Assembly: GCA_022773585.1 (NCBI GenBank)
Contig: JALEZZ010000022.1
Location: 1 to 60,541, forward strand
Source of the DNA: Selenomonas sp.
Lineage (GTDB): Bacteria > Bacillota > Negativicutes > Selenomonadales > Selenomonadaceae
DNA: 60,541 bases
Reading direction: 5' to 3'
Under the pieces are notes generated by a model, which worked only from the letters and a program-made list of their open reading frames with translations, searched no databases and was not told the origin of the DNA. The position numbers and the translations under genes are program-made. Positions within the stretch are counted from its first letter, which is position 1; every line of letters begins with the position of its first letter. This document shows positions 8,465 to 18,051 of the stretch, piece by piece.

Positions 8465-9526
8465 ATGGCAGAAAAAATGACCTATAAGGACGCGGGCGTC
8501 AACATCGATGCGGGCAATGCTTCCGTCAAGCTCATCAAGGACAGCGTGCGCGCGACGTATCGTCCCGAAGTCCTCGGCGACCTCGGCGGCTTCGGCGGCC
8601 TGTTCGCGCTGAACGCGGGCAAGGATGGAAAATACAAAGAGCCTGTCCTCGTCTCCGGCACGGACGGCGTCGGTACGAAGCTCAAAATCGCCTTTTTGCT
8701 CGGCAAGCATGACACGGTCGGCCAAGATGCCGTCGCCATGTGCGTCAACGACATCCTCGTGCAGGGGGCAGAGCCGTTGTTCTTCCTCGACTACCTCGCG
8801 GTCGGCAAGCTCGACCCTGAGCAGGTCGCTGACGTCGTGAAGGGCGTCGCGAATGCCTGCAAGGAATCCGGCTGTGCGCTGATTGGCGGCGAGACGGCCG
8901 AGATGGCAGGCTTCTATCCGAATGGCGAATATGACATCGCCGGCTTCTGCGTCGGCGCTGTCGAAAAATCGAAGCTCATCACGAGCGAACGCGTCAAGGA
9001 AGGCGACGTCCTGCTCGGTCTGCCGTCGACGGGCGTCCATTCGAATGGCTTCTCGCTCGTGCGCAAGATCGTGTTCGAGCGCCAGGGCATGAAAGGCGAC
9101 GAGTACATGGACGAACTCGGCACGACGATCGGCGAAGCGCTGCTCACCCCGACGCGTCTCTACCCGAAGACCTGCCTGCCGCTCATCGAGAAGTTCGACA
9201 TCCACGGCATGGTTCACATCACGGGCGGCGGCTTCTACGACAACATCCCGCGCGCACTGCCCGAGGAACTCGCCGTGGAAATCAACGACGACGCCTGGGA
9301 GATGCCGCCGATTTTCGCGCTGCTGCAGAAGTGGGGCAACGTCGACTGGCCCGAGATGTATCGCACGTTCAACATGGGCATTGGCATGATTCTCATCGCA
9401 AGCGCCGACGAAGCGGCGAAGATGAAAGCGCATCTCGAAGCCGAGGGCGAGACGGTCTATGAGATTGGCAAAGTCGTCAAAGGCAACCATGATGTCACAA
9501 TCAAAGGCGGCGTGTTCCATGGCTGA
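8465..9526 (+). CDS. purM: Phosphoribosylformylglycinamidine cyclo-ligase
   Basis: This enzyme (AIR synthetase) closes the imidazole ring using ATP. It is 353 residues long, full length for the family, with VSGTDGVGTKLKIAF near the N-terminus, GGETAEMAGFYPNGEYDIAGF in the middle and HITGGGFYDNIPRALP late in the protein. A GGAGGAA site precedes the ATG. Its last 8 bases overlap the start of purN, so the two are translationally coupled. Confidence 0.96.
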   Translation: MAEKMTYKDAGVNIDAGNASVKLIKDSVRATYRPEVLGDLGGFGGLFALNAGKDGKYKEPVLVSGTDGVGTKLKIAFLLGKHDTVGQDAVAMCVNDILVQGAEPLFFLDYLAVGKLDPEQVADVVKGVANACKESGCALIGGETAEMAGFYPNGEYDIAGFCVGAVEKSKLITSERVKEGDVLLGLPSTGVHSNGFSLVRKIVFERQGMKGDEYMDELGTTIGEALLTPTRLYPKTCLPLIEKFDIHGMVHITGGGFYDNIPRALPEELAVEINDDAWEMPPIFALLQKWGNVDWPEMYRTFNMGIGMILIASADEAAKMKAHLEAEGETVYEIGKVVKGNHDVTIKGGVFHG

Positions 9527-10139
9527 GATGACGCAGCAAGTCCTCGGCGTCCTCGCCTCAGGCCGCGGCACGGATCTCCAGTCCATCATCGATGCGGTGG
9601 AGCGGGGAGAAGTCAAGGCGAAAATCGGCGTCGTCCTCTCCGACAAGCCGGACGCCTATGCGCTCGAACGCGCGAAAAAAGCCGGCATCCCGGCACTCTG
9701 CATTGACCGCAAGCAGTATGACGGCCGCGCGCCGTTTGAAGAGGCGCTGATTGCCGCGCTCGAAGAAAAAGGCGTGACCCTCGTCGTCCTCGCGGGCTTT
9801 ATGCGCATCCTGACGCCGCTCTTCGTGCGCCATTACAAAGGCCGCATCCTGAACATCCACCCAGCGCTGCTGCCGAGCTTCCCCGGCGCGCATGCGCATC
9901 GCGATGTTCTGGCCTATGGCGTCAAGGTCAGCGGCTGCACGATTCATTTTGTCGATGAAGGCACCGACAGCGGCCCCATCATCGCGCAGGCCGCTGTGCC
10001 CGTGCTCGACGATGACACCGAGGACACGCTCGGTGCCCGCGTGCTCGAGCAGGAACACAAGCTTTACCCGCAGGTCATCGAATGGTACTGCGAAGGCCGC
10101 CTCCACATCGAAGGCCGCCATGTCCGCGTGGATCAATAA
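9519..10139 (+). CDS. purN: Phosphoribosylglycinamide formyltransferase
   Basis: PurN formylates GAR using 10-formyltetrahydrofolate. The formyltransferase fold shows [12 protein letters not shown] at the N-terminus, the catalytic Asn-His in [16 protein letters not shown], and the Asp-containing [13 protein letters not shown] segment. Full length is about 206 residues. The likely start is ATG 9519, which overlaps the purM stop; a second ATG three codons later is possible. The family norm of Asn-Leu after SGSG is replaced by Thr-Asp-Leu, a minor variation. Confidence 0.94.
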   Translation: MAEMTQQVLGVLASGRGTDLQSIIDAVERGEVKAKIGVVLSDKPDAYALERAKKAGIPALCIDRKQYDGRAPFEEALIAALEEKGVTLVVLAGFMRILTPLFVRHYKGRILNIHPALLPSFPGAHAHRDVLAYGVKVSGCTIHFVDEGTDSGPIIAQAAVPVLDDDTEDTLGARVLEQEHKLYPQVIEWYCEGRLHIEGRHVRVDQ

Positions 10140-10149
10140 CCTCCCCCCC

Positions 10150-10257
10150 CTTCTGCCTCCCTCTCAGAGGGAGGGGGACCGCGAAGCGGTGGTGGGAGTG
10201 TCGAAGGTAGAACATAACGAGACTGTACGTTGTGCAGTTGAAGGTAATACAGCAGGA
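10150..10257 (+). repeat. REP-like palindromic repeat, tail type A
   Basis: The head CCTCCCTCTCAGAGGGAGG is followed by the hairpin ACCGCGAAGCGGT, then GTGGGAGTG and a tail with TCGAAGGTAG and TTGTGCAGTTGAAG. The same tail occurs at 15396-15490. It sits inside the purine operon between purN and the IMP cyclohydrolase gene. Confidence 0.75.
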
Positions 10258-10269
10258 GGTCTTTTTTTC

Positions 10270-10863
10270 ATGAAAATCAAACGCGCTCTCGTCAGCGTAT
10301 CCGACAAGACCGGCGTCGTCGATTTTGCACGCGCCCTGCATGAAGCAGGCGTCGAGATCGTTTCGACGGGCGGCACGATGAAGGCCATCAAGGAGGCCGG
10401 CATTCCTGTCACCTACGTCAGCGATGTCACGGGATTCCCCGAAATCATGGACGGCCGCGTCAAGACGCTGAATCCGTACATCCATGGCGGCATCCTTGCT
10501 GTCCGCGACAATCCTGAGCACGTCCGCGAGATGAAGGAGCACAAGATCACGGGCATCGACCTCGTCGCCGTCAACCTCTATCCATTCAAGGCGACGATTG
10601 AGAAGCCGGGCGTCACGCTCGCCGAGGCCATCGAGAACATCGACATCGGCGGCCCGGCTATGGTCCGTGCGGCGGCGAAGAACTTCAAGTTCGTCACCAT
10701 CGTCACGAACCCCAGCCGCTATGACGCGATTGCGAAGCAGGTCAAGGAAACGGGCGAAGTCGACGACCATACGCGCATGGTGCTCGCACAGGAGGCCTTT
10801 GCACATACGGCGGCGTATGACGATATGATTCAGAACTATCTCAAGCAGCAGCTCGAGAAGTGA
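10270..10863 (+). CDS. Stand-alone IMP cyclohydrolase (N-terminal half of PurH)
   Basis: The 197-residue protein corresponds to the MGS-like cyclohydrolase domain of bifunctional PurH, which closes FAICAR to [44 protein letters not shown] and [17 protein letters not shown] are all present. It ends at [12 protein letters not shown], where the AICAR transformylase domain would begin in usual PurH, followed by a clean stop and purD. There is no sign of frameshift; the 430-residue-plus length of fused PurH is simply absent. A separate AICAR formyltransferase must be encoded elsewhere. The ribosome binding site is CAGGAGGT. Confidence 0.92.
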   Translation: MKIKRALVSVSDKTGVVDFARALHEAGVEIVSTGGTMKAIKEAGIPVTYVSDVTGFPEIMDGRVKTLNPYIHGGILAVRDNPEHVREMKEHKITGIDLVAVNLYPFKATIEKPGVTLAEAIENIDIGGPAMVRAAAKNFKFVTIVTNPSRYDAIAKQVKETGEVDDHTRMVLAQEAFAHTAAYDDMIQNYLKQQLEK

Positions 10864-10874
10864 GGAGGAGAGCC

Positions 10875-12158
10875 ATGAACATCTTGGTCATTGGCGGCGG
10901 CGGCCGCGAGCATACGCTCGCTTGGAAGCTCGCACAGTCTCCTTTGGCGACAAAGCTCTACGCCATTCCCGGCAACCCTGGCATGGCGGCAGTCGCGACG
11001 TGCGTCAGCGGCATCTCCATCGAGGATAGTGAAGCTGTCGTGGCCTTTGCAAAAGAGCATGCCATCGACCTCGCCGTCGTCGGCCCCGAAGTGCCGCTGA
11101 CAAATGGCATCGTTGACGCATGCGAGGCGGCCGGCATCCTCGCGTTCGGTCCGCGAAAGAAAGCGGCAGAGCTCGAAGGGTCGAAAGCCTTTTCGAAGGG
11201 CCTCATGAAGAAATACGGCATTCCGACGGCGAAGTATGAAGTCTTCACGGATGCAGAGGCCGCGAAAGCTTACGTCAAGCAGGAAGGCGCGCCCATCGTC
11301 ATCAAGGCGGACGGCCTTGCGGCCGGCAAGGGCGTCATCGTTGCGATGACACTTGACGAGGCGCTCGCCGCTGTTTCGGATATCATGGAAGACCAGGAAT
11401 TCGGCGCGGCTGGAAACCGCGTCGTCATCGAGGAATTCATGGAAGGCGAGGAGGCGTCGCTGCTCTGCTTCACGGACGGCGAGACTATCGTGCCGATGAT
11501 TTCCTCGCAGGATCACAAGCGCGCCTATGACGGCGACAAAGGGCCGAACACGGGCGGCATGGGCACGTATGCACCTGCGCCCGTCATGACGCCCGCGATG
11601 ATCGAGGCGGCGAAGGAAAAAATCCTGAAGCCCGTCATCGCTGCGATGAAGCAGGAAGGCCGCAAGTATCAGGGCTGCCTCTATGCCGGCCTCATGATCA
11701 CGAAGGACGGCCCGAAGGTCGTCGAGTTCAATGCGCGCTTCGGCGATCCGGAGACGCAGGTCGTGCTGCCACTTTTGAGGAGCGACCTCGCACAGATCAT
11801 GGTTGCCTGTGCAAAAGGCGACGGCAGCCTCGGGAAGCTCGACATCGAGTGGAGCGATGGCGCGGCCGTCTGCGTCGTGCTCGCTTCGGGCGGCTACCCG
11901 AAATCGTACCAGAAAGGGTATGAAATCACGGGGCTCGACAAGGCTGAAGCACTTGGATGCCACGTCTTCCACGCTGGCACGGCAGAGAGGGATGATTCTG
12001 TCGTGACGGCGGGCGGCCGCGTGCTCGGCGTCGTGGCCGAAGCAGCCGATGTCCGTGCGGCAGTGGACAAGGCCTACCAGGGCGTTAACGTCATTGACTT
12101 CAAGGACAAGATGTTCCGCCACGACATCGCGCATCGCGCGCTGGAGCGGCAAAGCTGA
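10875..12158 (+). CDS. purD: Phosphoribosylamine-glycine ligase
   Basis: PurD (GAR synthetase) joins glycine to phosphoribosylamine. The 427-residue ATP-grasp enzyme begins MNILVIGGGGREHTLAWKL and contains IKADGLAAGKGVIVA, PNTGGMGTYAPAP and the metal-binding VVEFNARFGDPETQ. It starts 11 bp after the IMP cyclohydrolase stop, with TGAGGAGGAG as ribosome binding site. It is the last gene of the operon and is followed by a strong terminator. Confidence 0.96.
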   Translation: MNILVIGGGGREHTLAWKLAQSPLATKLYAIPGNPGMAAVATCVSGISIEDSEAVVAFAKEHAIDLAVVGPEVPLTNGIVDACEAAGILAFGPRKKAAELEGSKAFSKGLMKKYGIPTAKYEVFTDAEAAKAYVKQEGAPIVIKADGLAAGKGVIVAMTLDEALAAVSDIMEDQEFGAAGNRVVIEEFMEGEEASLLCFTDGETIVPMISSQDHKRAYDGDKGPNTGGMGTYAPAPVMTPAMIEAAKEKILKPVIAAMKQEGRKYQGCLYAGLMITKDGPKVVEFNARFGDPETQVVLPLLRSDLAQIMVACAKGDGSLGKLDIEWSDGAAVCVVLASGGYPKSYQKGYEITGLDKAEALGCHVFHAGTAERDDSVVTAGGRVLGVVAEAADVRAAVDKAYQGVNVIDFKDKMFRHDIAHRALERQS

Positions 12159-12207
12159 CAGTATCATCGGATGGACGAACCGCACAGAGCGGCGGGACAT
12201 CCCTCAT

Positions 12208-12266
12208 AAAAAGGCTCCTTTCCGGGAAGAAGGGTCTGACTCCCCGGGAAATGGAGCCTTTTTTGT
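12208..12266 (+). terminator. Terminator of the purine operon
   Basis: AAAAAGGCTCC and GGAGCCTTTTTT form the outer stem, with an inner CCGGG/CCCGG pairing, followed by a T-run. It lies 50 bp after purD. Confidence 0.88.
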
Positions 12267-12436
12267 GTTTCGTGACGAATTTTGTCCCGAAACATGAAAC
12301 TTAGTAAAAAATGAAAATATGACCTCCCCAAAGTGGAGGAACTGTGCTATAATACATATCATTAAAACAACAACAAAAACGACTTAAGCGTTTTCCCGCG
12401 CGGAATAGGGAAGACGCGAAAGGAGACATTTACTGC

Positions 12437-14089
12437 ATGAATTGGATGCTGGAAAATCTGAATGGAATCGCGCTGGCGCTGCTGCCAATCCAGGCGATGC
12501 TCGTCATTTTCTACTTCAGGAGGAAGTATCCGCCGCTGCGGCGCCGTGACACCTTTGGCATGGTGATCGGTCTCGGCATCGTCCTGACGTTCCTCAGCCT
12601 CGCAAGCGGTCTGACTGTGCTTTACGCTGGAAGCTATCTGAGCTTGCTCTTCGGCATCCGGAGCTTCTTTGGCGCGCAGAATCCCGAGCGCTTCCTCGAG
12701 CATCGCACGGGTCTGTTCAACCGCCGCTCGTTCGAGGGCGTCATGCAGGAGAACTTCGGCCGCCGCTACTGGCTCGTCTCGTTCGGCATCTACAATTATG
12801 CCGATGTCCGCGAGCTCTATGGCGCCCAGCAGATGGATCGCTGCCTGAGCCAGATCGGCAGCTGGCTTCGCAAGGCATTCCCCGGCGTCAACAGCTACTA
12901 TCTCCGGAATGGCATCTTTATCCTGCAGTCGTTCCAGCCGCTCGATCAGGAAGCGGCCGCGCACCGCATCCAGCAGCGCTTTGGCGAGAGCTGGCACGTC
13001 GGGGAGTCTGACCGCTTCCTCGATGTCGGCTGCGCGTTCCTCGACAGCTCCATCTGTGTTTCGTCCGTCCATGTCCTCATGAACTGCATCTCGATGGCGC
13101 ACCGTCATCTCGACGAAAAAGTGCAGAAACCGACGGAGGCCATTCAGGTCGATGGCAAGTACGTGCGCGGCCTGCATGAGGAACGTGCCGTCAAGCGCGC
13201 GCTCGAACGCGCCGTGGAAAACGATTCCGTCTGCGTCTTTTTGCAGCCGATTGTCGATGCGAGCTCGCAGCGCGTCGTCGGTGCCGAGGCCCTCGCACGC
13301 CTCTTTGATGATGAGCTCGGCTACATTTCGCCGGGAGATTTCATCCCCATTGCCGAGAAGGACGGCAGCATCTCGGCGCTTGGCCGCCAGGTCTTCCGCA
13401 AGACCTGCGACTTCATGAGCCGTCCGGAAATCCAGCAGCTCGGCCTCGACTGGGTCAATGTCAACCTTTCGCCCGTGCAGTGCATGAATCCGCACCTCGC
13501 CGAGGAATTCATCGGCATCCAGCAGGCGTATGGCGTCCCGGCTGAAAAAATCCATCTCGAAATCACGGAAGAATCCATCATCAACCTCACGACGCTGCAG
13601 GAGCAGATTGCACGGATGCGCGCCAAGGGGTTCCGCTTCGTTCTCGACGACTACGGCAGCGGCTACTCGAACCTCATGATGGTACGCAAGATTCCGTTCA
13701 TCAACATCAAGCTCGATATGAGCTTCGTGCGCGCGCATTTCCAGGAGCCGAATACGCTGCTCCCCGACACGATTCGCGCGTTCCGCGAGCTCGGCTTCAG
13801 CATCACGGCCGAAGGTGTGGAGACCTCGGCCATGGCGCTCGCGCTCGACCAGATGGACACGACGTACCTGCAGGGCTTCCACTATGCAAAGCCCATGCCG
13901 ATGGAGGACTTCTATGCCTTCATGAAATCGCATGAAGAAGCGGGCGAAGCAGCAGAGGAAGGGGCAGACGAAAGCCGCGAAACGGCCGGAAAGGCCGCAG
14001 CGGCTGCAGAAGATGAAGCGAGCGAAGCGGAGAAAGCGGACGAGGCGTCTGCCGAAGACATCCCGCTCGCGGCCAGCTCCGTCTGCTGA
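12437..14089 (+). CDS. Membrane c-di-GMP phosphodiesterase (EAL) with degenerate GGDEF
   Basis: This is a 550-residue signalling protein. Two N-terminal membrane helices (about 8-28 and 43-75) precede a GGDEF-like domain (about 90-235) whose signature position reads YLRNGIF, so it should not make c-di-GMP. The EAL domain (about 250-495) retains GAEALARL, NVNLSPVQ, EITEES, LDDYGSGYSN, IKLDMSF, EGVET and QGFHYAKPM, the full set expected of an active c-di-GMP phosphodiesterase. The last 55 residues are an Ala/Glu-rich low-complexity tail. A TATAAT lies at 12351. It stands alone, ahead of the aminopeptidase gene. Confidence 0.9.
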   Translation: MNWMLENLNGIALALLPIQAMLVIFYFRRKYPPLRRRDTFGMVIGLGIVLTFLSLASGLTVLYAGSYLSLLFGIRSFFGAQNPERFLEHRTGLFNRRSFEGVMQENFGRRYWLVSFGIYNYADVRELYGAQQMDRCLSQIGSWLRKAFPGVNSYYLRNGIFILQSFQPLDQEAAAHRIQQRFGESWHVGESDRFLDVGCAFLDSSICVSSVHVLMNCISMAHRHLDEKVQKPTEAIQVDGKYVRGLHEERAVKRALERAVENDSVCVFLQPIVDASSQRVVGAEALARLFDDELGYISPGDFIPIAEKDGSISALGRQVFRKTCDFMSRPEIQQLGLDWVNVNLSPVQCMNPHLAEEFIGIQQAYGVPAEKIHLEITEESIINLTTLQEQIARMRAKGFRFVLDDYGSGYSNLMMVRKIPFINIKLDMSFVRAHFQEPNTLLPDTIRAFRELGFSITAEGVETSAMALALDQMDTTYLQGFHYAKPMPMEDFYAFMKSHEEAGEAAEEGADESRETAGKAAAAAEDEASEAEKADEASAEDIPLAASSVC

Positions 14090-14136
14090 ACCAGCAGCGC
14101 GGGAAGCTGTCAGGAAAACTAAAGGAACAAGCGAAC

Positions 14137-15387
14137 ATGTCATATATGCCAGCACAGAACCTGCTGGAGGCCTATGCCCGCCTCGTCGTGCGCATCGGTG
14201 TCAACCTCCAGCACGACCAGATTCTCGTCATCAATAGCCCCATTGAATGCGCGCCATTCGCGCGCTTGCTCGCAAAAGAAGCCTATAAAGCCGGGGCCCA
14301 CGAAGTCGTCATGAGCTGGGGCGATGAGCTCTCAGCCCGCATCAAGTACGACATGGCCGGGACGGCCGTCTTTTCGGAGTTTCCCGAATGGCGGCGTGCG
14401 TTCTATACGGATTATGCCGAGCAGGGCGCGGCTTTCATCTCGATTGCTGCGCGCGACCCGGAAATCTTTTCGGGCGTCGATCCTGAGCGGCTGACGCTCG
14501 CGCAGCAGGCGGCAGGAGCCGCGCTGCTCGAATACCGCGCCCGCCTCATGGCGAACCAGAATACCTGGTGCGTCGCCTCTGTGCCGACGGCTGCCTGGGC
14601 GAAGAAAGTCTTCCCTGAGGCTTCGGAAGACGAGGCCGTTGCAAAGCTCTGGGACGCAATCTTCCGCACGGTCCGCATCGGCGGGGAGCAGGATGTCGTT
14701 GCCGCCTGGCACGGCCATATCGACTATCTGCATCGCGCGGCGAAGTTCCTCAATACCAATGACTTTGCCAGCCTGCATTATACAAACGAGCTCGGCACCG
14801 ACCTCTGGGTCGAGTTGCCGGAAGGCCATCTCTGGGCGGGCGGCTCGGAGATGGCGGCGACGCATGTGCCGTTCGTCGCGAACCTGCCGACGGAAGAAGT
14901 CTACACGCTGCCGAAGCGTGACGGCGTCACGGGCCGCGTCGTGGCCTCGAAGCCGCTCGTCTATCAGGGCAGCCTGATCGAGCATTTTTGGCTCGAATTC
15001 GAGGGCGGCAGAGTCGTGCGCTTCCATGCCGAAAAGGGGGAGGACGTGCTCGCCGAACTCCTGAAGACTGACGAAGGCTCGGCGCGTCTCGGCGAAGTCG
15101 CGCTCGTGCCGTATGATTCGCCGATTTCAAAGAGCGGCCTGCTGTTCTACAACACGCTTTTTGACGAGAATGCCGCCTGCCATCTCGCGCTTGGCAAGGC
15201 GTATCCGACCTGCCTCAAAGGCGGCGAGGACATGGACAGCGTCACGCTGCTGCAGCATGGCGTCAACGACTCGCTGCTGCATGAGGACTTCATGGTCGGC
15301 AGCCGCGAATTCGCCATCACGGGCACGCGCCGCAGTGACGGTCGCGCGGTTCCCGTGTTCCGCCACGGCAATTTTATAGAGTTTTGA
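14137..15387 (+). CDS. M29-family aminopeptidase
   Basis: This 416-residue protein matches the AmpS/thermophilic aminopeptidase family (M29), cytoplasmic metalloenzymes that remove N-terminal residues. The metal site is visible as ALVPYDSPISKSG, NAACHLALGKAY and SLLHEDFMVGSREF, corresponding to the Glu/His/His/Asp ligands near the C-terminus. A central LPEGHLWAGGSEM segment is also typical. The ATG follows AAGGAACAAGCG. It may be co-transcribed with the EAL gene 47 bp upstream. A type A palindromic repeat follows. Confidence 0.9.
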   Translation: MSYMPAQNLLEAYARLVVRIGVNLQHDQILVINSPIECAPFARLLAKEAYKAGAHEVVMSWGDELSARIKYDMAGTAVFSEFPEWRRAFYTDYAEQGAAFISIAARDPEIFSGVDPERLTLAQQAAGAALLEYRARLMANQNTWCVASVPTAAWAKKVFPEASEDEAVAKLWDAIFRTVRIGGEQDVVAAWHGHIDYLHRAAKFLNTNDFASLHYTNELGTDLWVELPEGHLWAGGSEMAATHVPFVANLPTEEVYTLPKRDGVTGRVVASKPLVYQGSLIEHFWLEFEGGRVVRFHAEKGEDVLAELLKTDEGSARLGEVALVPYDSPISKSGLLFYNTLFDENAACHLALGKAYPTCLKGGEDMDSVTLLQHGVNDSLLHEDFMVGSREFAITGTRRSDGRAVPVFRHGNFIEF

Positions 15388-15395
15388 CACAACCC

Positions 15396-15490
15396 AAGGC
15401 CCCCTCTCCGAGGGGGCTGTCAGCGTAGCTGACTGGGGGTGTGGCGAAGGTAGGCCATCGCAAATTACAAGATTGTGCAGTCGAAGAATT
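15396..15490 (+). repeat. REP-like palindromic repeat, tail type A
   Basis: The head GGCCCCCTCTCCGAGGGGGC is followed by hairpin CAGCGTAGCTG and GGGGGTGTGGCGAAGGTAG; the tail ends with TTGTGCAGTCGAAGAAT. It shares this tail with the copy at 10150-10257. Confidence 0.75.
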
Positions 15491-15522
15491 GTAAACATGT
15501 AACATCTCTTTTTCCTGATTGA

Positions 15523-15551
15523 TTGACAGACCGTCCCTCATACGCTACACT
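15523..15551 (+). promoter_or_regulatory. Promoter of guaB
   Basis: TTGACA (15523-15528), a 17-bp spacer and TACACT (15546-15551), 50 bp before the TTG start of the IMP dehydrogenase gene. Confidence 0.75.
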
Positions 15552-15600
15552 AGTAAAAATAATTTTTTTCGCGTCCACCATCTAGAGAAAGGGGCTTGCA

Positions 15601-17109
15601 TTGGCATACTACTATCCTGAACCATCGCATACGTTTGGCGAGTATCTCCTCGTCCCGGGCTATTCCTCTGACAAGTGCATTCCGACGAACGTCTCGCTGA
15701 AGACGCCGCTTGTGAAGTTCAAGAAGGGCGAAGAGCCAAAGATTTCTATGAACATCCCGATGGTTTCCGCCATCATGCAGGCCGTTTCGAACGACACCAT
15801 GGCCATCGCGCTCGCGAAAGAGGGCGGCGTCTCCTTCATCTATGGCTCCCAGACCATCGAGGAAGAGGCTGCCATGGTCGCACGCGTCAAGAACTACAAG
15901 TCCGGCTTCGTCACGAGCGATTCGAACATCACGCCGGAGACGACGCTCGGCGAAATCCTCGAACTCCTCAAGAAGACCGGCCATTCCACGATGGCCGTCA
16001 CCGAGGACGGCACGCCGACTGGCAAGCTCGTCGGCATCGTCACGAGCCGCGACTACCGCCTCTCGCGCATGAGCCTCGACGAAAAGGCTGGCGACTTCAT
16101 GACGCCGTTCGACAAGCTCGTCTATGCCGACGCTGACACGACGACGCTCTCGATGGCCAACGACATCATCTGGGACAAGAAGCTCAACATGCTGCCGCTC
16201 GTCGACAAAAACCAGCGCCTGCGCTACATGGTTTTCCGCAAGGACTACACTGACAACAAGGACAACCAGAACGAGCTCATTGACTCGGGCAAGCGCTACA
16301 TCGTCGGCGCGGGCATCAATACGCGCGACTACGCTGAGCGCGTCCCGGCACTCCTGAAGGCTGGCGCGGACGTCCTCTGCATCGATTCGTCGGAAGGCTT
16401 CTCCGAGTGGCAGCGCATCACGCTCCGCTACATCCACGAACACTTCGGCGAAGATGTCAAGGTCGGCGCGGGCAACGTCGTTGACGCTGACGGCTTCCGC
16501 TTCCTTGCCGAGGCTGGCGCGGACTTCGTCAAAGTCGGCATCGGCGGCGGCTCCATCTGCATCACGCGCGAGACGAAGGGCATCGGCCGCGGCCAGGCCA
16601 CGGCGCTCATCGACGTCTGCCGTGCGCGCGACGAGTATTTCAAGGAGACGGGCGTCTACGTCCCGGTCTGCTCCGACGGCGGCCTCGTCCATGACTATCA
16701 CATGACGCTCGCGCTTGCGATGGGCGCCGACTTCCTGATGCTCGGCCGCTACTTCTCGCGCTTCGACGAGAGCCCGACGGACAAGGTCAAGATCAACGGC
16801 ACGTACTACAAGGAGTATTGGGGCGAAGGCTCGAACCGTGCGCGCAACTGGCAGCGCTACGACCTTGGCGGCGCAAAGAAGCTGTCGTTCGAGGAAGGCG
16901 TCGACTCCTATGTCCCGTACGCTGGTTCGCTGAAGGACAACGTCAATATCACGCTGTCGAAAGTCCGCTCGACCATGTGCAACTGCGGGGCTCTCTCCCT
17001 CGCGGAACTCCGCGAAAAAGCCCGCATCACGCTCGTCTCGGCGACGTCCATCGTCGAAGGCGGCTCCCACGACGTCATCCTGCGCAACAAGTTCAACGCG
17101 CAGAACTAA
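15601..17109 (+). CDS. guaB: IMP dehydrogenase, Tritrichomonas-like type
   Basis: IMP dehydrogenase oxidises IMP to XMP in GMP synthesis. The 502-residue protein has the barrel split by a CBS pair (about 105-225), the catalytic Cys320 in [10 protein letters not shown], and the mobile flap [15 protein letters not shown] with the Arg-Tyr catalytic pair. The N-terminus [11 protein letters not shown] and the loop [14 protein letters not shown] differ from the usual bacterial GVIHKNM-type sequence. They resemble, from memory, the IMPDH of the protist Tritrichomonas foetus. It starts at TTG 15601 behind GAGAAAGGGG. It is monocistronic, with its own promoter. Confidence 0.93.
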   Translation: MAYYYPEPSHTFGEYLLVPGYSSDKCIPTNVSLKTPLVKFKKGEEPKISMNIPMVSAIMQAVSNDTMAIALAKEGGVSFIYGSQTIEEEAAMVARVKNYKSGFVTSDSNITPETTLGEILELLKKTGHSTMAVTEDGTPTGKLVGIVTSRDYRLSRMSLDEKAGDFMTPFDKLVYADADTTTLSMANDIIWDKKLNMLPLVDKNQRLRYMVFRKDYTDNKDNQNELIDSGKRYIVGAGINTRDYAERVPALLKAGADVLCIDSSEGFSEWQRITLRYIHEHFGEDVKVGAGNVVDADGFRFLAEAGADFVKVGIGGGSICITRETKGIGRGQATALIDVCRARDEYFKETGVYVPVCSDGGLVHDYHMTLALAMGADFLMLGRYFSRFDESPTDKVKINGTYYKEYWGEGSNRARNWQRYDLGGAKKLSFEEGVDSYVPYAGSLKDNVNITLSKVRSTMCNCGALSLAELREKARITLVSATSIVEGGSHDVILRNKFNAQN

Positions 17110-17130
17110 GAGCTGGAAATCTCGTCTGAG

Positions 17131-17228
17131 CAAGGCCCCTTCTCAGAGGGGGCTGTCGGCGAAGCCGACTGGGGGAGTCCCCTGCACGGCGTAATAATTT
17201 CATAAAAATGAACTTCCGCGGGTGCGAT
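17131..17228 (+). repeat. REP-like palindromic repeat, tail type B
   Basis: The head GGCCCCTTCTCAGAGGGGGC is followed by hairpin GTCGGCGAAGCCGAC, then GGGGGAGTCCCCTGCACGGC and, 35 bp on, CTTCCGCGGGTGCGA. The last motif is shared with copies at 24205 and 24730. Confidence 0.75.
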
Positions 17229-17275
17229 AGGGAACGGCATGTTCCTTTCTCCACTTTGCGGAAGTTTTTATTTTC
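17206..17275 (+). terminator. Nested-hairpin terminator
   Basis: AACTTCCGC and GCGGAAGTT form the outer stem, with an inner AGGGAAC/GTTCCTT hairpin, followed by TTTTATTTT. It overlaps the tail of the adjacent repeat and lies between guaB and the two-component genes. Confidence 0.7.
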
Positions 17276-17337
17276 CCACATAATTTTCATTGGAAAAATG
17301 TATGATAATTTTATCATCAATTTCAGGAGGAATCATC

Positions 17338-18051
17338 ATGCGCATCCTGCTCGCCGAGGATGACAAGCGCCTCGGCAAACTCATCAAATACATGCTCGAA
17401 CAAAACCACATCCAGGTTGAATGGGTGCAAGACGGCAGCGAAATCTATGACTACGCGACGTATACGGACTACGACATCCTCGTCCTCGACTGGATGATGC
17501 CGGGCGAGAGCGGCGTCGACGCCTGCCGCCGTCTGCGCAAAGAAGGCTACGAGCGCGCCATCCTCATGCTGACGGCGCGCGACTCCGTCGAAGACCGCGT
17601 GACGGGGCTCGATGCCGGCGCTGACGACTACCTCGTCAAGCCGTTCGAATTTGCCGAGCTCCTCGCGCGCCTGCGCGCCCTCGGCCGCCGCAGCACGCAG
17701 AAAATCCAGCAGGAGATCATCGAAGTCGGCGGCTTCACGCTGAACCGCACGTCGAAAGTCCTCAAGCGCGGCGACCAGGTCATCCAGCTTTCCCCGCGCG
17801 AGTTCCAGCTCTTTGACCTGCTCGCGCAGAATGCCGGCATCGTCGTGCCACGCGACATCATCCTCGACCGCATCTGGGGTCTCGAATCCGACGTCAGCTC
17901 GAACAACATCGACTCCTATATGAAGATTCTGCGCAAGAAGCTCGATGTCGAAGGCGGCAAGAGCCTCATCAAGACCGTGCGCGGCGTCGGCTACAAGCTC
18001 GAAGCTGACGCGCCCGAGCCGAAAACGGAGTCGGAGGCAGCGAAATCCTGA
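17338..18051 (+). CDS. OmpR-family response regulator
   Basis: The 237-residue protein has a receiver domain (1-115) with the acidic pair in LLAEDD, the phospho-acceptor Asp in ILVLDWMMPG, Thr in MLTARD and Lys in YLVKPFEF. A winged-helix DNA-binding domain (about 130-225) ends in IKTVRGVGYKLE. The ATG at 17338 sits behind CAGGAGGAATC; an upstream in-frame start lacks a site. Its stop overlaps the kinase start (TGATG), so the two are a translationally coupled two-component pair. The stimulus is unknown. Confidence 0.93.
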   Translation: MRILLAEDDKRLGKLIKYMLEQNHIQVEWVQDGSEIYDYATYTDYDILVLDWMMPGESGVDACRRLRKEGYERAILMLTARDSVEDRVTGLDAGADDYLVKPFEFAELLARLRALGRRSTQKIQQEIIEVGGFTLNRTSKVLKRGDQVIQLSPREFQLFDLLAQNAGIVVPRDIILDRIWGLESDVSSNNIDSYMKILRKKLDVEGGKSLIKTVRGVGYKLEADAPEPKTESEAAKS

